Assembly (NCBI GenBank): GCA_947455285.1
Contig: CANGOK010000154.1
Coordinates: 1-7,892 of the forward strand
DNA length: 7,892 bases
DNA from: Beijerinckiaceae bacterium
GTDB lineage: Bacteria; Pseudomonadota; Alphaproteobacteria; Rhizobiales; Beijerinckiaceae
Direction of reading: 5' to 3'
Part shown: positions 1-5,068 of the stretch, one piece after another
Position numbering within the stretch: the stretch's first letter is position 1
Layout: every line of letters begins with the position of its first letter
Position numbers and translations under genes: made by a program
The notes under the pieces: model-generated
Database searches by the model: none
What the model was told of the DNA's origin: nothing
What the model saw: only the letters and a program-made list of their open reading frames with translations

Positions 1-1506
1 CGCGCTGCCGTTGAACCACTCTGCGCGATGTTTGGCTTTGATGCTGTGGTTTCAGGCGGCTCTGTGCGTTTTGCGAACAGGGCCGGGAGGGATGCGTTTC
101 ATCTTTGGGAAGATGATCTTGTCCCTGACAGCGACGGCGCGCTGTTTCACCTGACCCGGGCGCAGGAAAGCGATCTTCCGAACGAGCTCTCGATCACATT
201 CACCGACAGCGCGCGCGATTACAGGCAGACAAGCGTGCTTTCGCGGCGGCTCGAAGGATGGTCGAAGCGCCAGAGCCAGGCGGAGCTTGCTGTTGTGATG
301 GAGCGCGCAGAGGCGCGGCGTCGGGCGGATTTCTGGTTGCAAGATCTTTGGTCTGCGCGCGAGACAGCGACTTTCCGCCTGCGCCCGGGGTTGATCGCCC
401 TTGAGGTCGGGGACGCCGTGACGCTTGTGGTTGACGGCTCGCGCCGGCTTTATCGAATTATGCGCATAACGGATGGCGCGGATCGTTTGATTGAGGCGCG
501 CGCTTTCAATCCGGCCGTATTTGAAGCGCCGCCCGCTTTCGCTCCCGCGACCACCGTCGCGAGCCCCATTTTGGCGGGCCCGCCCCATCCGGTCGTCCTT
601 GATCTCGCCTATGCGAAGGATGGGTCCTCCACGCTTCAGCATTTGGCGGTTTTTGCAGATCCCTGGCCAGGCGCCTTGGCATTGTGGCGAGGCGTCGGCG
701 GCAGTTTCACTTTAGAGCGCACAATCACCAGTTGCGCCATTATCGGCGAGACGCTCAGCAGTTTTGGCCCCGGTCCTGTCGCGCGCATCGATCGTGGGTC
801 GACACTTTTTGTGAAAGTTCGAGGGGGCGCGCTGAGTTCTGTGACTGAGCGGCAGATGCTTGCGGGCGCAAATATTGCGGCGTTGCGCGGCGCCGATGGC
901 GCCTGGGAGATCTTTGCATTTGCCAGAGCTGATCTCGTTGGTGATGGCGTTTATCGCCTGTCATCCTTTCTGCGCGGTCTTGGCGGCGAGACGCATTTGG
1001 CCAAGAGAACTGTTGGCGATGGCGCCGAGTTTGTTCTCCTTGACGCCGCAGTTGCGCCGCTGGTCGCGGGGCTGTCGCGCTTGGGTTCGCAAAATGTCTG
1101 GAGGATTGGGCCTGCTGATCGCGACCATGCGGACGCAGCCTATGTTGAGTTTCAGTCCGTGGCTACTGCGAAGGCCCTGACGCCTTATGCGCCTGCGCGC
1201 GTGTCCGCACGCCGTGGGGCCGACGGAGTCACCTTCTCTATCGTGCGGCGAGGGCGACGGGATGCCGATGGCTGGGACCTGATCGAAATTCCTCTGGGTG
1301 AAGACAATGAGGCTTATGACCTCGATTTGCTTCGTGGGGGCGCGGTTGTCCGCAGCCTGACATCTACGCAGGCGACGATCGTTTATCCTGTCGCCTTTGA
1401 GGTTACGGATTTCGGCGGTCCGCAGAACGTCTTTGACATACGCGCTTATCAGAAGAGCGCTGCGGTGGGACGCGGGTTCGCGCTTGCCGCGCAAGTATTG
1501 GTCTAA
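1..1506 (+). CDS. GTA/phage baseplate host-specificity protein (RcGTA gp15-like), 5'-partial
   Basis: This is the C-terminal part of a large tail-tip protein of the kind that ends many alphaproteobacterial gene transfer agent (GTA) structural clusters (RcGTA gp15, rcc01698; the 'megatron' multidomain baseplate protein). The frame is open from base 1, so the gene begins upstream and the ATG at 28 is probably internal; about 500 codons are visible, whereas the family is usually around 1,300 residues. The first 170 or so codons resemble the Phage-tail_3 domain, including the segment FRLRPGLIALEVGDAVTL. The rest resembles the Rcc01698-type C-terminal region, with HLAVFADPWPGALALWR, a GANIAALRGADGAWEIFAFA stretch and YRLSSFLRGLGGETH. 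In the family this protein forms the hub and fibre-bearing tip at the end of the tail and takes part in recipient contact. The next gene follows 19 bases after the stop. A true prophage with a GTA-like tail is the main alternative; the family call is strong, GTA versus prophage is open. Confidence 0.88.
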   Translation, partial: RAAVEPLCAMFGFDAVVSGGSVRFANRAGRDAFHLWEDDLVPDSDGALFHLTRAQESDLPNELSITFTDSARDYRQTSVLSRRLEGWSKRQSQAELAVVMERAEARRRADFWLQDLWSARETATFRLRPGLIALEVGDAVTLVVDGSRRLYRIMRITDGADRLIEARAFNPAVFEAPPAFAPATTVASPILAGPPHPVVLDLAYAKDGSSTLQHLAVFADPWPGALALWRGVGGSFTLERTITSCAIIGETLSSFGPGPVARIDRGSTLFVKVRGGALSSVTERQMLAGANIAALRGADGAWEIFAFARADLVGDGVYRLSSFLRGLGGETHLAKRTVGDGAEFVLLDAAVAPLVAGLSRLGSQNVWRIGPADRDHADAAYVEFQSVATAKALTPYAPARVSARRGADGVTFSIVRRGRRDADGWDLIEIPLGEDNEAYDLDLLRGGAVVRSLTSTQATIVYPVAFEVTDFGGPQNVFDIRAYQKSAAVGRGFALAAQVLV

Positions 1507-1525
1507 CTTTTCAAGGAAATGATTC

Positions 1526-2668
1526 ATGACTGACACCGCAAGGCTAGCATTGCCACTGATGGACGCCGCTCAGTCGCAGAAGCATGTCACGCATAATGAA
1601 GCCCTCGTACGGCTGGATGCGCTGACCCATCTTAGCGTCGCTACGAGGCTGAATGCGCCGGGGCCCAGTCTGACGGAGGGGGCGCGCTATCTTGTCGCAA
1701 AGGCTGCGACAGGCGCCTTCATCGGGCATGTTGACGACATCGCTTTGGTTCAGGATGGGGCATGGGTTTTCATAAAGCCTCGCACGGGTTGGCGTGTCTT
1801 CGTGGAGGATGAGTTTTCGCTGCTCGCTCATGACGGTTCAGGCTGGCGCGAGATTGCTTCTGGCAAGCCATTTCCGGATCAGTTTGCAAAGCTTGGCGTG
1901 GGAACCGCATCTGATGCTGGCAATCCCTTGTCTGTGAAGCTGAACAACGCCCTCTTCGCGTCGTTGAATGTCGCTGATGGTGGCACTGGTGATTTGCGTT
2001 TTAAACTCAACAAGGAAACTAGCGGCAAAATCGTGTCGCAGCTTTATCAATCAAACTGGTCCGGCCGCGCCGAAACAGGGCTTATGGGCGACGATTTCTA
2101 CAGGATCAAGGTTTCCGCCGATGGCGCAGCCTGGGTCACGGCGCTGACCATAGACTCATCCACGGGCAATACTGGCATTGGCGTGAGCGCGCCATCTTAC
2201 AAGTTGGATGTGGCCGGCAATATCGCTGTCAATGGCAAACAGGCGGTCAACGGACCAGCGTTTTCCGCTTATGTTTCCGCCGCGCAAACTCTGGCCGCGG
2301 GCGCATTCACCAGGGTTCTGTTCAAGGCAAAGGAATTCGACACCGCCAATTGTTTCGACAGCGCCGTCAACAGCAGGTTCAAGCCGAATGTAGCTGGCTA
2401 TTACCACGTCAATGCGGGCTTGAAACAGGCTTCGCCATCGGGAGGGCAGTGGGCGGTTGTTCTTTACAAAAATGGAGTCGCGTTCAAGGCGGGAACTGAC
2501 CTAGCCTTTGCGGGCGCTGGTAATGTGCAGGGTCTGCTTTCTGCATTCGTTTATCTAAATGGTTCGACAGATTACATCGAGCTTTTCGCTTTCAGCGACG
2601 TGGGCGCCGCAGTCGCCGCAGGTCTGACTGGCTCTTTTTTTCAGGCCGTGATGGCGCGCGGCGCTTAA
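1526..2668 (+). CDS. Tail-fibre-like protein: DUF2793 module plus C1q-like C-terminal domain
   Basis: Residues 1-115 match the DUF2793 module common in alphaproteobacterial phage and GTA-like loci: the start TARLALPLMDAAQSQKHVTH, then ARYLVAKAATGAFIGHVDD and a WVFIKPRTGWRVFV segment. Residues 120-240 look like a fibre shaft, including NTGIG (215-219) and YKLDVAGNIAVNG (about 224-236), a signature often seen just before a tail-fibre head domain. Residues 244-380 look like a C1q/TNF-like jelly roll: PAFSAYVSAA near the start, FKPNVAGYYHVNAGL in the middle, then VVLYKNGVAFKAG and a final FFQAVMARG strand. No S74 peptidase chaperone domain is visible. An AAGGA ribosome site at 1513-1517, eight bases before the ATG, supports the start. 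The position after the baseplate gene suggests a receptor-binding or accessory fibre; this role is inferred. By eye its codon use is less GC-rich than that of the downstream host genes, as is common for tail fibres. Confidence 0.8.
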   Translation: MTDTARLALPLMDAAQSQKHVTHNEALVRLDALTHLSVATRLNAPGPSLTEGARYLVAKAATGAFIGHVDDIALVQDGAWVFIKPRTGWRVFVEDEFSLLAHDGSGWREIASGKPFPDQFAKLGVGTASDAGNPLSVKLNNALFASLNVADGGTGDLRFKLNKETSGKIVSQLYQSNWSGRAETGLMGDDFYRIKVSADGAAWVTALTIDSSTGNTGIGVSAPSYKLDVAGNIAVNGKQAVNGPAFSAYVSAAQTLAAGAFTRVLFKAKEFDTANCFDSAVNSRFKPNVAGYYHVNAGLKQASPSGGQWAVVLYKNGVAFKAGTDLAFAGAGNVQGLLSAFVYLNGSTDYIELFAFSDVGAAVAAGLTGSFFQAVMARGA

Positions 2669-2693
2669 TTCGTAAAAACATAGGGAGTTTTTG

Positions 2694-3230
2694 ATGCGTC
2701 AAAATTTCGACGAGTGCCTTGCGCTGACTCTTCGTGCGGAGGGCGGCTTTTCTGATCATGCGGATGATCCGGGCGGGGCTACGAATATGGGCATCACTCG
2801 CGCCACGCTTTCGGGGGTGCGCGGCCATGCCGTTTCAAAAGCTGATGTTCGGGCGCTGTCCCGCGAAGAAGCGGTGGAGATCTATCGCAACATTTATTGG
2901 TCGCAGGTGCGCGGCGATGAATTGCCCATGGGCGTTGACGCGGTGGTTTTCGACCAAGCAGTCAATTCCGGCGCCAAATCGGCTGTGCGCGCCTTGCAGG
3001 GCGTTCTCGGCTTCAAGCAGGACGGCGTCATGACGCGGGGTTGCGTACGGTCTGCGCAAGCCGCCGATCATGCCGCATTGGTGCGCGACCTGTGCGCCGC
3101 CCGCATGAACTTTCTGCGACGCCTCAGCACATGGCTCGTCTTCCGTCGCGGCTGGACCGCGCGGATGGAGACTCTGGAACAGGCGGCGCTCGCAATGTGC
3201 GCCGCTTCCCGCGCTACGGCGCAAATTTGA
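2694..3230 (+). CDS. Endolysin, glycoside hydrolase family 108 muramidase with PG_binding_3 domain
   Basis: This 178-residue protein should cut the peptidoglycan glycan strand during lysis. Residues 4-90 fit the GH108 fold: LRAEGGFSDHADDPGGATN contains the diagnostic EGG motif with Glu16 as the predicted catalytic acid, followed by NMGIT, the family motif IYRNIYWSQVRGDELP, and VFDQAVNSG. Residues 92-170 fit PG_binding_3 (family signature RMNFLRRLSTW and GWTARM). Length is normal for the family. There is no clear signal peptide, so access to the wall probably depends on the adjacent holin, as in canonical phage lysis. I chose ATG 2694 over TTG 2691 because AGGGAG at 2682-2687 lies six bases upstream of it. 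The holin-like gene starts nine bases after the stop. GH108 enzymes also occur as GTA endolysins, so the family does not tell GTA from prophage. Confidence 0.9.
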   Translation: MRQNFDECLALTLRAEGGFSDHADDPGGATNMGITRATLSGVRGHAVSKADVRALSREEAVEIYRNIYWSQVRGDELPMGVDAVVFDQAVNSGAKSAVRALQGVLGFKQDGVMTRGCVRSAQAADHAALVRDLCAARMNFLRRLSTWLVFRRGWTARMETLEQAALAMCAASRATAQI

Positions 3231-3239
3231 GGTGGTGAC

Positions 3240-3452
3240 ATGACGGATGCGATGAATGCGGTTGATGCGAAGCCCTTCTGGGCCTCGCAGACCATCTGGT
3301 CGGCCATCGCCGTGGTGGGTTCTTCTGCCACCGGCGCATGGCTTGCGTGGAAGGCCTCGGATATGGCGGCCTTCGGGGCGGCGCTGACCGCGCTTGTGGG
3401 CGGCCTGAACGCCATCGTGGGACGGTTGCGCGCCACTCAGCCGATCGCATGA
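3240..3452 (+). CDS. Small holin-like membrane protein
   Basis: This 70-residue protein has two hydrophobic stretches, about residues 18-36 (from TIWSAIAVVG) and 41-60 (DMAAFGAALTALVGGLNA), separated by a short turn, and a short basic tail GRLRATQPIA. The pattern of PFW-S-TIW at the start and GRLRAT at the end is typical of holin-like proteins that sit after endolysin genes in alphaproteobacterial prophages. The expected role is to perforate the inner membrane, letting the endolysin reach the wall and setting lysis time. A GGTGG-rich site lies just before the ATG. The stop shares an ATGA with the i-spanin start, implying translational coupling. Assignment rests on size, topology and position; holins are too diverse for motif proof. 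Confidence 0.72.
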   Translation: MTDAMNAVDAKPFWASQTIWSAIAVVGSSATGAWLAWKASDMAAFGAALTALVGGLNAIVGRLRATQPIA

Positions 3453-3826
3453 TGGTGCGATTGCAGGTTTGGGGGGCGATGTTCGCCCTCCTTCTCGCTT
3501 GCTTTGTCGGCGGAGGGTTTTGGTTCTCCCATGAATTGACCCGCGCCTATCAGCAAGGTGTGGCGTCTGGGCGCGCGGAGCTCGCCAGCGCCTTGCGGTC
3601 GGAGAACGATATGCGCAGGGCGGCCGCTGAGGCGGCTTTGGCGCAAACCAACGCGCAAATCGCCGATCTTGAACGGGAGCGCGATCTCTTTCAGGAGCAG
3701 TATAATGAAGTTCTTGCGAAGGCGATTCGCGACGCTGACGGCCGCAGGCTGTGCCTTGGTCCAAGCCTCGTGCGCGCCCTTGACGCCGTTGGTCGTGGCG
3801 CAGGTTCCGGCAGCGCGCGCCCCTGA
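3449..3826 (+). CDS. Rz-like inner-membrane spanin (i-spanin)
   Basis: A 125-residue protein with one N-terminal membrane segment (about residues 7-27, WGAMFALLLACFVGGGFWF) followed by a long charged, Ala/Glu/Arg-rich helix (residues 30-95, for example LASALRSENDMRRAAAEAAL and IADLERERDLFQEQ) that should form a periplasmic coiled coil. This is the Rz architecture: the protein spans the periplasm and joins an outer-membrane lipoprotein to fuse the two membranes at the last step of lysis. The C-terminus (RRLCLGPSLVRALDAVG) resembles ends of other Rz-like proteins. Two adjacent ATG codons (3449 and 3452) are possible; the first makes an ATGA overlap with the holin stop and is preferred. The last 122 bases are shared with the o-spanin gene in the +1 frame. 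Confidence 0.8.
   Translation: MMVRLQVWGAMFALLLACFVGGGFWFSHELTRAYQQGVASGRAELASALRSENDMRRAAAEAALAQTNAQIADLERERDLFQEQYNEVLAKAIRDADGRRLCLGPSLVRALDAVGRGAGSGSARP
3693..3697 (+). promoter_or_regulatory. Ribosome-binding site for the embedded o-spanin
   Basis: AGGAG lies inside the Rz-like gene, seven bases before ATG 3705. It is one of the best ribosome sites in the window although it sits within another gene. It fixes the o-spanin start at 3705 rather than at the ATG at 3558, which lacks lipoprotein signals. Confidence 0.72.
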
Positions 3827-4043
3827 TGCGCTGACGCGTTCCTGCGAAAGTGCGCAGGCTCTCCCCAGGGGGAGCCTATCTGCCGGGGAAGTGGCGCGTT
3901 TTTGGGGCCGTGACCGGATCAGTCTCGCTGAATGCGGGGCGCGCCATGACGCTCTGGCGTCGCATGTGCGGGCGCAGGAGAAAGCTCTTGGGGGTGTCGT
4001 TCATCCCCCATTCAGTTTTGGGGAGAGAGGTTCGGATCTATGA
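3705..4043 (+). CDS. Rz1-like outer-membrane spanin lipoprotein (o-spanin), overlapping Rz in +1 frame
   Basis: A 112-residue protein starting inside the i-spanin gene and running past its end. The N-terminus is a lipoprotein signal: basic MKFLRRR, a hydrophobic stretch 8-19, and cysteines at 16 (TAAGC) and 23 (VQASC). Cys23, followed by the proline-containing APLTPLV, is the more likely lipidated residue because it gives a normal-length signal, though its -3 residue (Gln) is atypical. The mature part carries LPRGSLSAGEVARFWGRDR and LAECGARHDAL, a pattern I associate with Rz1-like proteins of alphaproteobacterial phages. The +1 frame relation to Rz is the same as in phage lambda, but here only 122 bases overlap and most of the gene lies downstream. 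Its expected role is to anchor in the outer membrane and bind the Rz-like partner. The stop shares ATGA with the following PepSY-like gene. Longer starts upstream would place an Arg-rich, non-signal segment in front. Confidence 0.8.
   Translation: MKFLRRRFATLTAAGCALVQASCAPLTPLVVAQVPAARAPDALTRSCESAQALPRGSLSAGEVARFWGRDRISLAECGARHDALASHVRAQEKALGGVVHPPFSFGERGSDL
3841..3877 (+). promoter_or_regulatory. Two overlapping, mutually exclusive hairpins inside the o-spanin gene
   Basis: Hairpin A pairs CCTGCG (3841-3846) with CGCAGG (3853-3858). Hairpin B pairs AGGCTC (3856-3861) with GAGCCT (3872-3877), extended inward by a G-U pair and two G-C pairs to a four-base loop. Bases 3856-3858 belong to both, so only one can form fully. 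No T-run follows B, so it is not a standard terminator. Stems are frequent in GC-rich coding DNA; a regulatory role is only a possibility. Confidence 0.25.
3989..4030 (+). promoter_or_regulatory. Alternative stem region before the PepSY-like gene; possible weak terminator or RBS control
   Basis: TGGGGG (3989-3994) can pair with CCCCCA (4005-4010), with TG/CA pairs continuing inward past a one-base bulge. The following ATTCAGTTTT is only a poor T-tract. Alternatively CCCCA (4006-4010) can pair with TGGGG (4019-4023), which adjoins the purine-rich ribosome site (4021-4030) of the gene starting at 4040. The element could reduce read-through from the lysis genes or tune translation, but both ideas come from base pairing only. 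Confidence 0.3.
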
Positions 4044-4369
4044 ATTTTCGCCTGCTATTTCCTGCCTTCGCTGTATTCCTGACATTCGGCGCCGCCCTTG
4101 GCGCTGAAGCGGTCAAGCCTGCGGCGGCGCTCTGCTTGAACCCTGCGGAGACTCGCGAGGCGCTCAGTCAGCACAAGTTCACAGATCCTGCGGCCGCCTT
4201 GCGCTCTGCTGCGGCGGTGGCCCATGCTGATCCTCTGCGTAGCCGGTTGTGCCGCCTCAAGGAAGATTATGTTTATGAGGTCACGCTTCTGCGTCGCGAT
4301 GGGAAGGTGATGCGGGTCTTCATCAAGGCTGAAGACGGTTCCCTTGTGGACGCGCGCTCCAATCTTTGA
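4040..4369 (+). CDS. Small secreted PepSY-like protein, FeuN-like candidate modulator of the sensor kinase
   Basis: A 109-residue protein with a signal peptide (NFR, then hydrophobic LLFPAFAVFLTFGAALG, likely cleavage near AEA at 22-24). The mature part has a helix-rich stretch (residues 34-62) and a C-terminal PepSY-like unit (about 72-106: KEDYVYEVTLLRRDGKVMRV then KAEDGSLVDA), the usual beta-hairpin-like repeat of that family. Two cysteines, Cys32 and Cys71, remain in the mature protein and could form a disulfide. In Sinorhizobium meliloti a small periplasmic protein, FeuN, encoded with feuP and feuQ, inhibits the kinase FeuQ; size, export and position match that role here. Orthology is inferred from context, not proven. 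The ATG overlaps the o-spanin stop (ATGA), and a GAGAGAGG site lies about nine bases upstream. The response-regulator gene starts 21 bases after the stop. Confidence 0.72.
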   Translation: MNFRLLFPAFAVFLTFGAALGAEAVKPAAALCLNPAETREALSQHKFTDPAAALRSAAAVAHADPLRSRLCRLKEDYVYEVTLLRRDGKVMRVFIKAEDGSLVDARSNL

Positions 4370-4390
4370 CTTCGGTGATGGGAGGCTTCG

Positions 4391-5068
4391 GTGCGCCTGC
4401 TGGTGGTGGAGGACGACAAGGACCTGAACCGGCAACTCGTCACGGCGCTGGAACAGGCGGGTTACGCCGTCGACCGGGCTTATGATGGCGAAGAAGGCCA
4501 ATTCCTTGGCGATACAGAGCCCTATGATGCGGTCGTGCTGGATGTCGGCCTGCCCCGCCGCGATGGGGTGACGGTTCTCGAGCAATGGCGCGCAGCTGGG
4601 CGCAAGATGCCTGTGCTGATCCTTACCGCCCGCGATCGCTGGAGCGATAAGGTGCAGGGCTTTGACGCCGGCGCTGACGATTATGTGACGAAGCCCTTCC
4701 ATATGGAGGAGGTGCTCGCGCGCATTCGCGCCCTGTTGCGCCGGGCGGCCGGGCACGCAACAAGCGATCTCGTCTGCGGTTCGGTTCGACTTGATACGAA
4801 GGCCGGGCGTGTGGTGGTCGATGGGGCGCCGGTCAAGCTCACCTCCCACGAATATCGGCTGCTCGCTTATATGATGCATCACACTGGCCGCGTGATCTCG
4901 CGCACCGAGCTTGTGGAGCATCTCTATGATCAGGACTTTGATCGTGACTCCAATACGATTGAGGTCTTCGTCGGGCGCCTTCGCAAGAAGCTTGGCGTCG
5001 ATATGATCCAGACCGTGCGCGGCCTCGGCTATTTGTTGGAGCCGCCGGCACCCGGCGCTTCGGGCTGA
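4391..5068 (+). CDS. feuP: OmpR/PhoP-family response regulator, FeuP-like
   Basis: A 225-residue DNA-binding response regulator. The receiver domain (1-115) has the acidic pocket Glu7-Asp8-Asp9, phosphoacceptor Asp51 in VVLDVGLPRRDG, Thr79 in LILTAR and Lys101 in VTKPF; all key residues are present. The winged-helix OmpR domain (about 125-220) includes VKLTSHEYRLLAYM, the recognition region SNTIEVFVGRLRKKLG and IQTVRGLGYLLE. The segment DFDRDSNTIEVFVGRLR is typical of the PhoP/FeuP branch. The start is GTG 4391, with GGAGG at 4381-4385 five bases upstream. The stop overlaps the kinase start by one base (TGATG), so the pair should be made together. In rhizobia FeuP supports cyclic glucan export and osmoadaptation; targets in this organism cannot be read from the window. 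The symbol is by resemblance and operon order. Confidence 0.85.
   Translation: MRLLVVEDDKDLNRQLVTALEQAGYAVDRAYDGEEGQFLGDTEPYDAVVLDVGLPRRDGVTVLEQWRAAGRKMPVLILTARDRWSDKVQGFDAGADDYVTKPFHMEEVLARIRALLRRAAGHATSDLVCGSVRLDTKAGRVVVDGAPVKLTSHEYRLLAYMMHHTGRVISRTELVEHLYDQDFDRDSNTIEVFVGRLRKKLGVDMIQTVRGLGYLLEPPAPGASG

Noticed and set aside
860..1180. 106-codon + strand frame inside the baseplate gene
   Set aside because: It lies wholly within the GTA gp15-like gene, lacks a ribosome site and has no recognisable domain.
2635..2641. Run of seven T near the end of the tail-fibre gene, possible slippage or phase-variation site
   Set aside because: The run is short and the frame ends intact only nine codons later; no alternative extended product is apparent.
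3338..3448. Longer start (ATG 3338) for the i-spanin
   Set aside because: It would overlap nearly half of the holin-like gene and put a non-hydrophobic segment before the membrane anchor; the ATGA overlap start at 3449 is more natural.
3558..3704. Longer start (ATG 3558) for the o-spanin gene
   Set aside because: The extra 49 residues are Arg/Trp/Pro-rich, would bury the lipoprotein signal internally and have no good ribosome site; AGGAG seven bases before ATG 3705 fits far better.
2835..3764. 309-codon open frame on the - strand spanning endolysin, holin and Rz genes
   Set aside because: It is antisense to genes with clear family motifs, its Arg/Pro/His-rich translation resembles no protein family I know, and long antisense frames are expected in high-GC genes.
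3780..3785. TTGACG as a -35 element for the regulatory operon
   Set aside because: No acceptable -10 sequence lies 16-18 bases downstream, and the motif is within overlapping coding frames.
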